The notes under the pieces are model-generated. The model saw only the letters and a list, made by a program, of their open reading frames with translations, searched no databases and was not told the origin of the DNA. Shown here one piece after another: positions 45,821 to 54,710 of a stretch of 64,000 nucleotides of DNA; positions within the stretch are counted from its first letter, which is position 1; each line of letters opens with the position of its first letter. The position numbers were made by a program, and so were the translations under genes. This DNA comes from Georgenia ruanii (lineage in GTDB: Bacteria; Actinomycetota; Actinomycetes; Actinomycetales; Actinomycetaceae): contig NZ_VUKE01000016.1 of assembly GCF_009193175.1 (NCBI RefSeq), positions 44,992 to 108,991 on the forward strand, given 5' to 3'.

Positions 45821-45854
45821 ACGGCCGGGCGGGTCTGCGGACCCGCCCGGCCGT
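45821..45854. terminator. Bidirectional hairpin terminator after the gentisate operon
   Basis: A perfect 15-bp stem (ACGGCCGGGCGGGTC at 45821-45835, GACCCGCCCGGCCGT at 45840-45854) with a TGCG loop. It sits 14 bases after the isomerase stop and 32 bases before the stop of the convergent DUF1876 gene. Confidence 0.9.
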
Positions 45855-45886
45855 TCGCGTCGGCGGGCCCGCGGGGGCGGCGACCG

Positions 45887-46168
45887 CTAGGGGTGCAGGT
45901 GGACCTTGTGGTGCTCGATGGCGGCCAGGTCGTCCGAGGTGGTGCGGAGCAGCCGGTCGGCCAGGTCGCGCAGCGCCCGGGCGGCGGCCAGCTCCTCGCC
46001 GATCTCCGGGACGTCGTGGTCGTCGGGGTTGAGGCGGGCCCGCCCGTAACCGTCGAGCGTGCCGCCCGCGGAGGTCGTGAGGACGGCGTGGGCCGTGGTG
46101 ATCGGCTCGTCCGAGCTGACCTCCTCGGCGGTGAACAGCTGGATCCGGACGTTCCACGTGTGCGCCAT
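45887..46168 (-). CDS. DUF1876 protein (Rv1738/Rv2632c-like), copy 1
   Basis: A 93-residue DUF1876 protein. The stretch LDGYGRARLNPDDHDVPEIGEELAAARALRDLADRLL closely follows mycobacterial Rv1738/Rv2632c, which have a hibernation-factor-like fold and are linked to dormancy. The ATG at 46168 has GAGAGGAGG seven bases upstream. A paralogue lies just upstream on the same strand. Ribosome or dsRNA binding is a possibility, not shown. Confidence 0.9.
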   Translation of the reverse strand: MAHTWNVRIQLFTAEEVSSDEPITTAHAVLTTSAGGTLDGYGRARLNPDDHDVPEIGEELAAARALRDLADRLLRTTSDDLAAIEHHKVHLHP

Positions 46169-46206
46169 GACGGGCCTCCTCTCGCGGCGACGGCCTTGTC
46201 GCCCCT

Positions 46207-46238
46207 CCATCGTCCGGCACCGGGTCCGACGGCGTCCA
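46207..46238 (-). promoter_or_regulatory. Conserved upstream element of DUF1876 copy 1
   Basis: On the minus strand this reads TGGACGCCGTC-N10-CCGGACGATGG, starting 38 bases before the start codon. The same two blocks with the same 10-base spacing occur before copy 2. The GGAC cores are 22 bp apart, two helical turns. A near-dyad GACCAAGGTC also lies at 46241-46250. Confidence 0.5.
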
Positions 46239-46316
46239 GAGACCTTGGTCGCCCGGCGCGGCCGGGCCCGCGCCCGCCGGAGGGGCCACCTGGGTGACGG
46301 CTCGTGCGGCGGGCGG

Positions 46317-46592
46317 CTACCGGGCCAGCCGGATCTTCTGGTGCTCGATCTTCGACAGGTCGTCGGAGGTGGCCTTGAGCAGCCGGTCGGCGAGGTCCCG
46401 CAGGGCGCGGGCGGTGGCGAGCTCCTGGCCGACCTCGGGGTGCGGCTCGTCGTCGGGGTTGCGGCGGGCGCGCCCGTAGCCCTCCACCCGCTGGCCGCCC
46501 TCCTTGGTCAGCACCGCGTGCGCGGTGCCGTTGTCGCCGGAGATGACGACGTCGATCGCGATGCTCCAGGTCTCGTTGCTCGTCTCGGTCAT
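46317..46592 (-). CDS. DUF1876 protein, copy 2
   Basis: A 91-residue paralogue of the neighbouring DUF1876 gene (VEGYGRARRNPDDEPHPEVGQELATARALRDLADRLLKATSDDL). The tandem pair arose by duplication, as their upstream regions are also alike. The ATG at 46592 is used, with AAGGAG upstream; an in-frame ATG at 46652 would read through the conserved promoter-like element. Confidence 0.9.
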   Translation of the reverse strand: MTETSNETWSIAIDVVISGDNGTAHAVLTKEGGQRVEGYGRARRNPDDEPHPEVGQELATARALRDLADRLLKATSDDLSKIEHQKIRLAR

Positions 46593-46619
46593 GACGCACG
46601 CTCCTTCGCCGGTTTCCCA

Positions 46620-46651
46620 CCATGGTCCGGCGCGTGCGGGGACGGCGTCCA
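46620..46651 (-). promoter_or_regulatory. Conserved upstream element of DUF1876 copy 2
   Basis: Minus strand: TGGACGCCGTC-N10-CCGGACCATGG, 27 bases before the start codon. The blocks and spacing match those before copy 1, and the 11-mer CCGGACCATGG is one base from CCGGACCTTGG before the universal stress gene. Confidence 0.5.
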
Positions 46652-46691
46652 TACCCGCGCGCGACGGCCGCCCCGGGTGCCGGCCTGCCGG

Positions 46692-47603
46692 TCAGTCCCC
46701 GGCGAGGCGCTCGAGCTCGGCGGTGACGTTGCGCCGCGCCGCGTCCTCCCACCGGGCCCGGCCCTGCGGGGTGGCGAAGAGCGGTGCGTGGGCCAGCAGC
46801 GCGCGCAGCACCTCGGCGCGGCCGGCGCGGAACTGAGGCTCGGGCACGTGGTGGTACTCCGCGCGGACGGCGGCGGCGTAGCGCCGGTAGCGGGTCGGCG
46901 AGGAGGCGAGGATGGCCAGGTCGGCGTCGCACAGCGCGGCCCCGGCGACGTCGCCCGCGGCGGGCGCGTGGGTCGCGGTCAGCCGCACGAGCCGGACCAC
47001 CTCGGCGCGCTCGTCGGCGGGCAGGTGGTCGGCGAGCCAGCCGTCGGCCAGGTCCGCCGAGCGCTCCTCGTCCGCGCCCGGCGCGCCGTCGTAGACGGCG
47101 TCGTGGAACCACGCGGCGAGCACCACCGCGCGGGTGACCGTCGCCCCGGCCGCGGCCAGCACCTCGAGGTGCTCGAGGACGTCGGCGAGGTGGGCGTCGT
47201 CGTGGTAGCGCCGGTGCGGCTCGGTCCACCGCGCCAGCAGCGAGGCCCCGAGCGCCGCCCAGGCGGACGGGTCGGACTCGTGGGCGAGGGACGCCCAGCG
47301 GCGGGCCAGGTCGTCGCGCCGGCGGCGCGCGCGCACCGCCGGCCGATCGGCGCCGCGCACCCGCAGCCCGGAGCGCCGCAGCCGGGTGAGCAGCTCCCGG
47401 GCGCTGACCGGCTCGGCGCCCGCCGCCACGAGCTCGGGCAGGCGCTCGGCCGGCACGTCGTAGTGGTCGAGATCGAAGGCCCGCGGCGGCACGGCGGCCG
47501 CCCGGGCGAAGGCGTGCAGCTCCTCGAGCGAGGCGTCGGAGACCAGGTGCGCCCAGACCGTCCCGTGCGCGGGCCAGCGGGGCGGGTCGACGAGGATGGC
47601 CAC
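46692..47603 (-). CDS. DUF4031-HD domain fusion protein
   Basis: A 303-residue fusion. Residues 1-80 form a DUF4031 domain (MAILVDPPRWPAHGTVWAHLVSDASLEELHAFARAAAVPPRAFDLDHYDVPAE). Residues about 95-300 form an HD phosphohydrolase-like domain with HRRYHDDAHLADVLEHLEV, the HD dyad in LAAWFHDAVYDG, and DEERSADLADGWLADHL. Predicted metal-dependent hydrolase of unknown substrate. GTG start with no clear ribosome site, 23 bases after the universal stress gene, so probably cotranscribed. Confidence 0.85.
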   Translation of the reverse strand: MAILVDPPRWPAHGTVWAHLVSDASLEELHAFARAAAVPPRAFDLDHYDVPAERLPELVAAGAEPVSARELLTRLRRSGLRVRGADRPAVRARRRRDDLARRWASLAHESDPSAWAALGASLLARWTEPHRRYHDDAHLADVLEHLEVLAAAGATVTRAVVLAAWFHDAVYDGAPGADEERSADLADGWLADHLPADERAEVVRLVRLTATHAPAAGDVAGAALCDADLAILASSPTRYRRYAAAVRAEYHHVPEPQFRAGRAEVLRALLAHAPLFATPQGRARWEDAARRNVTAELERLAGD

Positions 47604-47626
47604 GTCGCGATGCTACGGGGCGCGGC

Positions 47627-48541
47627 TCACCGCGCCGTCCGCGCGACGGCGACCGGGCGCTCGGCGGTGCTGAGCACCCCCTGGCTCACCGAGCCGAGCA
47701 TCAGCCCGGTGAACCCGCCGAGGCCCCGGCTGCCCACCACGACCAGGGACGCGCCCGACGCCGCCCGGAGCAGCGCCTCGACGGGGTGCTCGCGCGCGCT
47801 GTTGAGGGTGACCGTGACGTCCGGGTAGCGCTCCGCCGCCCGGTCGACGGCGGCCGCGGTCGCCTCCGCCTCCTCCTCCAGCGCGGCGTCCTCCGACCGG
47901 ACCCAGAAGCCCGGGGGCACGTTGAGCGGCAGGCCGGGCTCGACGTACGCGGCGTGCACCGCCAGGACGGGGCTCCCGCTGCGGGCCGCGTGGGCGAGGG
48001 CGAAGTCGAGGGCCATCGAGGCGCCGGGCGAGGTGTCGACCCCGACCACCACCGGGCCGGTGCGGGGCTCGCCGCCGCGCACGATCACCACCGAGCTGTG
48101 GGCGTGGGCCGCCACCTGCTGGGAGACGGAACCGAGCAGCTTGCCCGTGAGGCGACCGTGCCCGTGAGCCCCGACGACCACCAGCGCGGCGCCGAGCGAG
48201 GCCCGCACCAGCTCGCGTGCGGGGCGCCCCAGGAGGAACTGCGACGTGACGGCGAGTCCCTCGTGAGCCGCTCGCACCTCCTCGGCCGCCTGCGCCACGT
48301 CGGAGTCCGCGGTCGGGGGTGGCTGGTCCTCGGCGAAGATCCCGTATGCGGCGCTCAGCGACAGGTCGGGCACCACCTGGACGACGTGCAGGGGCGCGGT
48401 GCGCCGCACCGCCTCCTCCGCCGCCCAGGCCAGGGCCTGCCGGGACAGGTCGGACCCGTCGAACCCGACGATCACGCCGCTCGTCCCGTGCGGGGTGACG
48501 GCCGGCCGCGGGGCGGGGGCGGGGGTGGACGAGGACGACAT
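47627..48541 (-). CDS. Universal stress protein with two UspA domains
   Basis: A 304-residue protein with tandem UspA domains. Domain 1: GVIVGFDGSDLSRQALAWAAEEA to GAHGHGRLTGKLLGSVSQQVAAHAHSSVVIV. Domain 2: PVVVGVDTSPGASMALDFALAHA to GSRGLGGFTGLMLGSVSQGVLSTAERPVAV. Both keep the G-x2-G-x9-G-S/T ATP-binding pattern. In mycobacteria such proteins belong to the hypoxia response together with DUF1876 proteins, the same company as here. The ATG at 48541 has GAGAGGGG upstream. Confidence 0.93.
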   Translation of the reverse strand: MSSSSTPAPAPRPAVTPHGTSGVIVGFDGSDLSRQALAWAAEEAVRRTAPLHVVQVVPDLSLSAAYGIFAEDQPPPTADSDVAQAAEEVRAAHEGLAVTSQFLLGRPARELVRASLGAALVVVGAHGHGRLTGKLLGSVSQQVAAHAHSSVVIVRGGEPRTGPVVVGVDTSPGASMALDFALAHAARSGSPVLAVHAAYVEPGLPLNVPPGFWVRSEDAALEEEAEATAAAVDRAAERYPDVTVTLNSAREHPVEALLRAASGASLVVVGSRGLGGFTGLMLGSVSQGVLSTAERPVAVARTAR

Positions 48542-48661
48542 GGCGGGACCCCTCTCGCGCGGACGGCGGCCGCCGGCACGCGGCGACCTCGTCGCCGCCG
48601 ACGGGCACCGTCGACCGTCTGTGCGGACAGTCTCCCGCGCGCTCCCGGGCCTGGAAAGGGG

Positions 48662-48672
48662 CCAAGGTCCGG
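48662..48672 (-). promoter_or_regulatory. Shared 11-mer upstream of the universal stress gene
   Basis: Minus strand CCGGACCTTGG, one base different from CCGGACCATGG before DUF1876 copy 2 and two from CCGGACGATGG before copy 1. It lies 120 bases before the universal stress gene, just after the stop of the WXG100 gene. Confidence 0.45.
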
Positions 48673-48675
48673 GCG

Positions 48676-48966
48676 CTAGCCGGAGAACAGGCTGTGGGCG
48701 CTGGCCTCGGCGTCGGCGTAGGTCCGCGCGGCCACGTCCAGCGCGCCGGTGATCTGCTCCAGCGCCGCCTCCACCTGCGCCTGGGCCACCCGCCACTGGT
48801 CGGCGCAGGCGCCGAAGGCCGCCGACGCCCCGCCCGTCCAGCTGCCCTGCAGCTGGACGAGGTGCCCCAGCATCGCGGCGACCTCCGCCCGGATCGTGCC
48901 GGCGGTGGCGCGGGTCTGCGCCGCCGCCTGGGCGACCTCGGCGCTGTCGACCTGGTAGCGCACCAT
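48676..48966 (-). CDS. WXG100 family protein (EsxA-like)
   Basis: A 96-residue helical hairpin protein with the WXG-type turn at GSWTGGAS (W43) in the middle of two helices. The typical C-terminal YxxxE secretion motif appears only approximately (TYADAEASAHSLFSG). Such proteins are type VII (ESX) substrates and dimerise. No ESX machinery gene is in this window, so it is an orphan. ATG with GAGGGAGG six bases upstream. Confidence 0.85.
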   Translation of the reverse strand: MVRYQVDSAEVAQAAAQTRATAGTIRAEVAAMLGHLVQLQGSWTGGASAAFGACADQWRVAQAQVEAALEQITGALDVAARTYADAEASAHSLFSG

Positions 48967-49099
48967 GGCTGCCTCCCTCGCTCGCGCGCACCTCCTGCGG
49001 TGCGCTCTCGCCGGCGAGGCTAGGGACGCACGGGGACGGTGCGCGTCACCGTGGTGGAGGGCTGTGGACGCGGCGGCAATGACGGCCCGGGCGCCCGGC

Positions 49100-50497
49100 T
49101 CAGCGCGCCCGCTTGTCCCGCTTGCGGCGCGGTTCGAGCAGCTCCGGCTCGCGCTCCATGCCGTGCTGGGGCGGGACCGGCACCGGCGGGCCGGCTGGGC
49201 GGTCGAGGCCCGGGTCGGCGGTGTCGGGCGAGGCAGCGGAGCGGGCCTGCCGGCGCTCGCGGAAGGCCGCCTGGGCCTCCTCGCGTTCGGCGCGCACGGC
49301 GGCGAGCCGGTCGCGCTGGCTGCGCTCGCGCTCCGCGCGGGCCTGGCGCACCGCCTCCTCGATCCGCTCGCGAGAGCTCTGCGCGGCCGCCCGGCGGCCG
49401 GCCGGGGCGTCGTCGTCGACCTGGGGGCGGGGCGCCAGCGGGTCGAGATCGTCGGGCATGGCCTCGAGAGAGGAGACCTGCGCAGTCCGCGGCTCCACCG
49501 GGACCGGCGTCCGGCCCGCCTCGGCGGGCGTGGGCGAGGTGGCGGCGCGGGCGGGGGACACGGCGCTGGGCGCGGGGCGGACGGGGACGACGGCGGCGCC
49601 GGCGCCGGGGACCCCGGGAGGGCCGGACTCGGCCCCGCGCGGGCCGACGGTCGACGCCGGGGTGGCCGCGGACAAGGGGCCCAGGTCGTGGGGACGGACC
49701 ACCGACGCGTGGGGCTCCGCCGTCCCCCGCTTGCCCGGGCCCGCCTCGCTGGCGACCAGGCCGTGCGCCGCCTCGGCCTCGGTGACGGAGTCGCCGGGCG
49801 CGGGCGTGCCGAGCACGGCCAGCTCGCCGCGCAGCCGCTCGAGCTCGGCCTGGAGGTTCTCGCGGGCGCTGTCCTCCCACTGCCCACCCAGGGGGCTGAG
49901 GAAGATCTGACGCCGGCCGAGGAGCTTGGTGACGATCGCCCGGCGCGCCTCGAGGTAGTGCCGCAGCGGCAGGTGCGCGTACTCCTCGCGCACCGCCGTG
50001 CGGTAGGCGCGGTAGTGCTGCGGGTCCGCGGCCAGCACGGCGAGGTCGGCGTCGCACAGGGCGAGGGCGTCGATGTCGCGCGGGTCGGCGTCGTGCCGCT
50101 TGAGGTTGAGGATGAGGTAGGCCACCCGGGCGGTGACCTTCTCGGGCACGCCCAGCGCGGTGAGCTCGGTGGTGGCCAGCTCGGCGGAGGCCACCTCGTC
50201 CTCGCCGCCGCTGCGGGAGTAGGCCTTGGACGGCGTGGAGCTGAACACGGCGCCGTGGTACCAGGTGGCGAGCCGGACCACGTCGGGGTGGTGGGTCTCC
50301 TCGGCGAGCTCATCGACGCGCGCGAGGACGTCGACGAGGTGCTTGAGGTTGTGGAAGTGGCGGTCCGGCTCCTGCCAGCGCGCGAGAAGCCTGCGGCAGG
50401 TTTCCTCGATCTCCTCCCGGGGCGCGGTGGCGCCGACGGCGAGGACGCTGCGGACGAAGGCGGAGGGCAACCATTGTGGTACGTCGGTGACGCCCAT
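49100..50497 (-). CDS. HD-superfamily-like protein with altered HD dyad and long tail
   Basis: A 465-residue protein. Residues about 20-215 form a paralogue of the DUF4031-HD protein's HD domain (RHFHNLKHLVDVLARVDELAEE, DALALCDADLAVLAADPQHYRAYRTAVREEYAHLPLRHYLEAR). The dyad position reads WYHGAVFSS, so the Asp is replaced by Gly, and catalysis is doubtful. The C-terminal half is low-complexity Pro/Ala, then a charged helix (RERIEEAVRQARAERERSQRDRLAAVRAEREEAQAAFRERRQ). ATG at 50497. Confidence 0.75.
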   Translation of the reverse strand: MGVTDVPQWLPSAFVRSVLAVGATAPREEIEETCRRLLARWQEPDRHFHNLKHLVDVLARVDELAEETHHPDVVRLATWYHGAVFSSTPSKAYSRSGGEDEVASAELATTELTALGVPEKVTARVAYLILNLKRHDADPRDIDALALCDADLAVLAADPQHYRAYRTAVREEYAHLPLRHYLEARRAIVTKLLGRRQIFLSPLGGQWEDSARENLQAELERLRGELAVLGTPAPGDSVTEAEAAHGLVASEAGPGKRGTAEPHASVVRPHDLGPLSAATPASTVGPRGAESGPPGVPGAGAAVVPVRPAPSAVSPARAATSPTPAEAGRTPVPVEPRTAQVSSLEAMPDDLDPLAPRPQVDDDAPAGRRAAAQSSRERIEEAVRQARAERERSQRDRLAAVRAEREEAQAAFRERRQARSAASPDTADPGLDRPAGPPVPVPPQHGMEREPELLEPRRKRDKRAR

Positions 50498-50863
50498 GGC
50501 TCCGTTCCCTTGACGGTTCGTGTCCAGAGCCCCGAGCGTAGACCGACGCCGCAGGGAATCAAGTCCCGATAGGGACGGCACCGTCCGGGGTGGCGCGTCT
50601 CACCGACGCCGGCCTGACGGCAACCGTGGCCCGGCCCGGCCAGGCCCAGGGCGGTCGGGGAGGTCACCCGCGCCGTCGGGCGAAGGCGACCCCGCGCCGT
50701 CGAACGTGACCCCGCGCCGTCGACGGTGACCCCGGCCGTCGGGCGAACGTAACGCCCCGCCGTCGGGCGACGGCGACCCACGGTGCCGGCGGCCCGCCCA
50801 CGTCGCCGTTCCGGCCGCGAAGGGTGTCGGGTACGGGCACCGATCCCCGGTATTGTCAGCGGA
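50498..50863. other. Divergent intergenic region with a degenerate tandem array
   Basis: About 366 bases. Bases roughly 50667-50783 consist of five imperfect units of 20-24 bases built on CCGCGCCGTCG...GTGACC. Near the reductase gene, TATTGT at 50851-50856 could be a -10 element, placing the transcript start at or next to the ATG at 50864 (leaderless). No gene seen. Confidence 0.55.
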
Positions 50864-53131
50864 ATGTCATCATCCTTGGACGGGGCGCATGTGCTCCTGA
50901 CGGGCGCCACGGGATTCGTCGGCCAGGCCGTCCTCGAGAAGATCCTCTCCGCCTACCCGACCACCCGGGTGAGCGTGCTCGTCCGACCCCGCGGCGACCT
51001 CACCGCGCAGATGCGCGTGGACAAGCTCCTGCGCAAGCCCGCCTTCCGCACCTGGCGGGAGGCGGTGGGCGAGGAGGCGGCCGCGGCGGCGGTGCGCGAG
51101 CGCGTCACCGTGCTCGAGGGCGACCTGGGCGCCCTGCCCCCGCTGCCCGGCGACGTCGACGTCGTCATCCACTCCGCGTCCACGGTCTCCTTCGACCTGC
51201 CCATCGACGAGGCGTTCACGGCGAACGTCGGCGGCCCGCTGTCCCTGTACCAGGCGCTGCTCGCCACCGGGGCGGACCCGCACGTCGTCCACGTCTCCAC
51301 CAGCTACGTCGCCGGCCTGCGCAAGGGCGTGGCCGAGGAGCGCGCCCTGGACCACTCGGTGGACCGCGAGCGCGAGTTCGCCTTCGCACTGACCGCCCGG
51401 GAGGAGGTCGAGGCGGCCTCGCGCCGCCCGGAGGTGCTGCGCCAGCTGCTGGCCGAGGCGCAGACGGCCCACCGCCGCGCCGGCGCCCGCGCCGTCGCCG
51501 AGGCCGCCGAGGAGGCCCGCCAGGAGTGGGTGCGCCACGAGCTCGTCGAGGCCGGCCGCACCCGCGCCAACACCCTGGGCTGGACCGACGTCTACACCTT
51601 CACCAAGGCGCTCGGCGAGCGCGTCGCCGAGGACCTGTGGGCCGGCGCCGGCCACCGGCTGTCCGTGGTGCGCCCGACCATCATCGAGTCGGCGCTCAAG
51701 CACCCCTACCCGGGCTGGATCGACGGGTTCAAGGTCGCCGACCCGCTCATCGCGGCCTACGGGCGCGGCATGCTGCCGGAGTTCCCCGCGCTCGCGGACA
51801 CCGTGCTCGACGTCATCCCGGTGGACTTCGTCGTCAACGCCATCCTCGCCGCGGCCGCCGCGCCGCCGGCGCCGGGCGGGGCGAACTACTACCAGGTCTC
51901 CTCCGGGCTGACCAACCCGCTGCCGCTGGGCCAGCTGGTCCGGCTCGTGCGCGAGTACTTCAAGGCGCACCCCCTCACCGACGCCGAGGGCGCCCACGTG
52001 GCGGTGCCCGCGTGGTCCTTCCCGCACACCGGGGCCGTCGAGCGGGCGCTGCGCCGGCGCGAGCGCGCCGTCGAGCTCGCCGACCGCGCCGTGGGCCGCC
52101 TGCCCGCCACGGTGCGCACGCGCAAGTGGATCTCCGGCCTGCACCGGGCGCGCCGCGACCTCGGCACGCTGCGCAAGTTCACCAACCTCTACCAGCCGTA
52201 CACCCAGACCGAGGTGATCTTCGACGACGCCCGGCTGCGCGAGCTGCACGCGGCGCTGCCGGCGGAGCGGCAGGACGCCCACGGGTTCGACGTCACCGAG
52301 ATCGACTGGCGCCGCTACCTGCAGGAGATCCACATCCCCAACGTCCCCGGGCTCATGCGCAGCCGCGGCGGGGCGTCCTCGCCGACGGCGCCGGCGGAGC
52401 TGACCGAGCGCACCGACGTCCTCGCGGTGTTCGACCTGCAGCGCACCGTCGCCGCCGCCACGCTCGTGGAGCAGTACCTGTGGGTCGAGCTGGCCGCCAA
52501 GCCGGCGACGAGCTGGCCGGCCTCGCTGGCCAACCTCGTCGCGCTGGGCCCGCGCTACCTGCAGGCCGAGCGCCGCGACCGCGGGGACTTCATCCGTCAG
52601 TTCATGCGCCGCTACGAGGGCGTCAGCGAGGCCGAGCTGCGCGAGGTGGTCGCCAAGCGGGTGACGCCGTCGCTGCGGCGCGGGCTGCTGCAGGAGGCGC
52701 TGCGCCGGGTCGCGGCCCACCGCGCCGCCGGGCACCGCACCGTGCTGCTCACCGGGGAGATCGACGTCTTCGTCGAGCCCCTGGCCCCGCTGTTCGACCA
52801 CATCGAGGCCGGGAAGATGGAGGTCGGCCCGGACGGGCGCTGGACCGGGCACCTGGCCGCCTCGCCGCTGGTGGGCGAGGCCCGCGCGGCCTGGCTGCGC
52901 CGCTACGCCCGCGAGGAGGGCCTGGACCTCAGCGCCTCCTACGCCTACGGCGACAGCTACGCCGACCGGTCCTGGCTGGAGGAGGTCGGGCACCCGCACG
53001 CGGTGAACCCCGACGCCAGCCTCTACCGTTATGCCAAGTCGCGGCGCTGGCCCGTTCTGACCTGGACCACCACCGCGGAGGGCCGGCTCTCCCCGGTCCT
53101 GCGGAGCATCAAGGGGGCGCAGAGGCGATGA
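50864..53131 (+). CDS. Fatty acyl-CoA reductase fused to a HAD-like domain
   Basis: A 755-residue protein. Residues 1-500 form an extended SDR of the fatty acyl-CoA reductase (NAD_binding_4) type, with TGATGFVG at 13-20, a [11 protein letters not shown] strand and the YxxxK catalytic pair in [11 protein letters not shown] (about 243). It would make long-chain fatty alcohol. Residues about 518-725 resemble a HAD-IB phosphatase ([19 protein letters not shown], later [23 protein letters not shown]). The second Asp of DxD is Gln, so phosphatase activity is doubtful. First gene of a four-gene coupled operon. The ATG lacks a clear ribosome site. Confidence 0.87.
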   Translation: MSSSLDGAHVLLTGATGFVGQAVLEKILSAYPTTRVSVLVRPRGDLTAQMRVDKLLRKPAFRTWREAVGEEAAAAAVRERVTVLEGDLGALPPLPGDVDVVIHSASTVSFDLPIDEAFTANVGGPLSLYQALLATGADPHVVHVSTSYVAGLRKGVAEERALDHSVDREREFAFALTAREEVEAASRRPEVLRQLLAEAQTAHRRAGARAVAEAAEEARQEWVRHELVEAGRTRANTLGWTDVYTFTKALGERVAEDLWAGAGHRLSVVRPTIIESALKHPYPGWIDGFKVADPLIAAYGRGMLPEFPALADTVLDVIPVDFVVNAILAAAAAPPAPGGANYYQVSSGLTNPLPLGQLVRLVREYFKAHPLTDAEGAHVAVPAWSFPHTGAVERALRRRERAVELADRAVGRLPATVRTRKWISGLHRARRDLGTLRKFTNLYQPYTQTEVIFDDARLRELHAALPAERQDAHGFDVTEIDWRRYLQEIHIPNVPGLMRSRGGASSPTAPAELTERTDVLAVFDLQRTVAAATLVEQYLWVELAAKPATSWPASLANLVALGPRYLQAERRDRGDFIRQFMRRYEGVSEAELREVVAKRVTPSLRRGLLQEALRRVAAHRAAGHRTVLLTGEIDVFVEPLAPLFDHIEAGKMEVGPDGRWTGHLAASPLVGEARAAWLRRYAREEGLDLSASYAYGDSYADRSWLEEVGHPHAVNPDASLYRYAKSRRWPVLTWTTTAEGRLSPVLRSIKGAQRR

Positions 53132-53970
53132 GCACGGGAACCGGACAGCGAGGTCCGACGCTCGGGGCACGGCGCGCCGTGCCGCCGGGCGACTCGGTGC
53201 TGCGCGGGCGGGCCCTCATCACCGGGGGCACCTCGGGCATCGGGCTCTCCTTCGCCCACGCCCTGGCCGCGCGCGGCTGCGACCTCGTGCTCGTCGCCCG
53301 GGACGCGGCCCGCCTGGACAAGACCGCGGAGCAGCTGCGCTGGCGCTACGGCGTCGACGTCGAGACGCTGCGCGCGGACCTGGCCGACCGGGGCGACGTC
53401 GCCGCCGTTGCCGCCCGCCTCGAGGACGCCGACAACCCCGTGGAGGTGCTGGTCAACAACGCCGGCCGGGGCGTGCACGTGCGGCTCCTCGACGCCGACA
53501 CCACCGAGCACGAGAGCGCGCTCGACCTCATGGTGCGCGCCGTCCTCGTCCTCGGCGGCGCGGCCGGCCGGGCCATGCGCGCGCGCGGCCACGGCGTCAT
53601 CATCAACGTCTCCTCCGTCGCCGGGCTGATCCCCATGGGCATGTACTCGGCGATCAAGTCCTGGGTGCGCACCTACTCCGAGAGCCTGGCGCTGGAGCTG
53701 GCCGGCACCGGGGTGCGGGTGACCACGCTGCTGCCCGGCTGGGTGCGCACGGAGTTCCACGAGCGGGCCGGGATCCGGGCGAGCTCGATCCCCGGCGCGC
53801 TGTGGCTGGAGGCCGACGACGTCGTCGCCGAGTGCCTGCAGGACGTCGAGAAGGGCCGGCTGCGCTCGGTGCCGTCCAAGCGGTTCGCGGTGCTGGCCTT
53901 CCTCGCCGAGCACGGCCCGCGCCCGGCCGTGCGCCGGGTCACCGCCCAGCTGTCGCGGAGCCGGCGATGA
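53128..53970 (+). CDS. Short-chain dehydrogenase/reductase
   Basis: A 280-residue classical SDR: cofactor motif TGGTSGIG (32-39), NNAG (111-114), catalytic Ser in NVSSVAG and Y174/K178 in MYSAIKSW. An N-terminal Arg/Pro lead precedes it. In this operon it is the obvious candidate for the NADPH-dependent acyl/alkyl-dihydroxyacetone-phosphate reductase, a step done by an SDR (PexRAP/DHRS7B) in animals. That role is inferred from neighbours. ATGA overlaps on both sides. Confidence 0.88.
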   Translation: MSTGTGQRGPTLGARRAVPPGDSVLRGRALITGGTSGIGLSFAHALAARGCDLVLVARDAARLDKTAEQLRWRYGVDVETLRADLADRGDVAAVAARLEDADNPVEVLVNNAGRGVHVRLLDADTTEHESALDLMVRAVLVLGGAAGRAMRARGHGVIINVSSVAGLIPMGMYSAIKSWVRTYSESLALELAGTGVRVTTLLPGWVRTEFHERAGIRASSIPGALWLEADDVVAECLQDVEKGRLRSVPSKRFAVLAFLAEHGPRPAVRRVTAQLSRSRR

Positions 53971-54710
53971 GCGCCCCGCTGAGCCTGCGCCGCTACCGGG
54001 CGCGCTGGCACCGGTGGGCCCGGTTCGTCGCCCAGCGCCTCGTGCTGCGCTCGGTGGTGCGCACCACCACCGACGTCAGCGTCGAGGGCGCCGACAACCT
54101 CGACGGGCTGGCCGGCGGCCCGTTCGTCGTCGTCGCCAACCACACCAGCCACCTGGACGCCACGCTGATCGTCACCGGCCTGCCGCGCCGGCTGACCGCC
54201 CACCTGGCCGTGGCCGCCGCGGCCGACTACTTCTACAAGCAGTGGTGGGTCAAGGCGCCGACCTCGCTGTTCTTCAACTCCTACCCGGTGCACCGCACCG
54301 GGGGCGGGCGCGGCAAGGGCATGTCCGCCCGGCTGCTCGCCGCCGGGATGCCGGTGCTGATCTTCCCCGAGGGCACCCGCTCGCGCGACGGACGGATGAA
54401 GCGCTTCACGCCCGGCGCCGCCGCCCTGTGCGTGGGCCAGGACGTGCCGTGCGTGCCCGTGGCGCTCATCGGCACCGCCGAGGCCATGCCGGTGGGCCGG
54501 TCCTGGCCGGTGCCCGGCCGGCCCCCGGTGCGGATGCTCCTCGGGCGGCCCATGCGGCCCCACCCCGGCGAGAAGGCCCGCGACTTCAACGCCCGCGTGC
54601 AGGCCCGCATCGCCACCATGCTCACCATGCAGACCCCCTACGTGCTCGCCGACGGGCCGCAGGGCGGATCCGACCACCCCGAGGACAAGCAGCAGGAGGA
54701 GGCTTCGTGA
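53967..54710 (+). CDS. PlsC-type glycerolipid acyltransferase
   Basis: A 247-residue 1-acylglycerol-3-phosphate acyltransferase family protein. Motif I is NHTSHLD (H59, D64) and motif [13 protein letters not shown] (133 onward); [12 protein letters not shown] is a later conserved strand. It could acylate dihydroxyacetone phosphate to give the substrate of the next enzyme, or acylate 1-alkyl-glycerol-3-phosphate at sn-2. The sequence does not decide. ATGA overlap with the SDR gene. Confidence 0.9.
   Translation: MSAPLSLRRYRARWHRWARFVAQRLVLRSVVRTTTDVSVEGADNLDGLAGGPFVVVANHTSHLDATLIVTGLPRRLTAHLAVAAAADYFYKQWWVKAPTSLFFNSYPVHRTGGGRGKGMSARLLAAGMPVLIFPEGTRSRDGRMKRFTPGAAALCVGQDVPCVPVALIGTAEAMPVGRSWPVPGRPPVRMLLGRPMRPHPGEKARDFNARVQARIATMLTMQTPYVLADGPQGGSDHPEDKQQEEAS

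Noticed and set aside
46240..46252. A true mycobacterial DosR box before DUF1876 copy 1
   Set aside because: GACCAAGGTC is a dyad but does not match the GGGACTWWAGTCCC consensus; only the shared 11-mer is reported, as a hypothesis.
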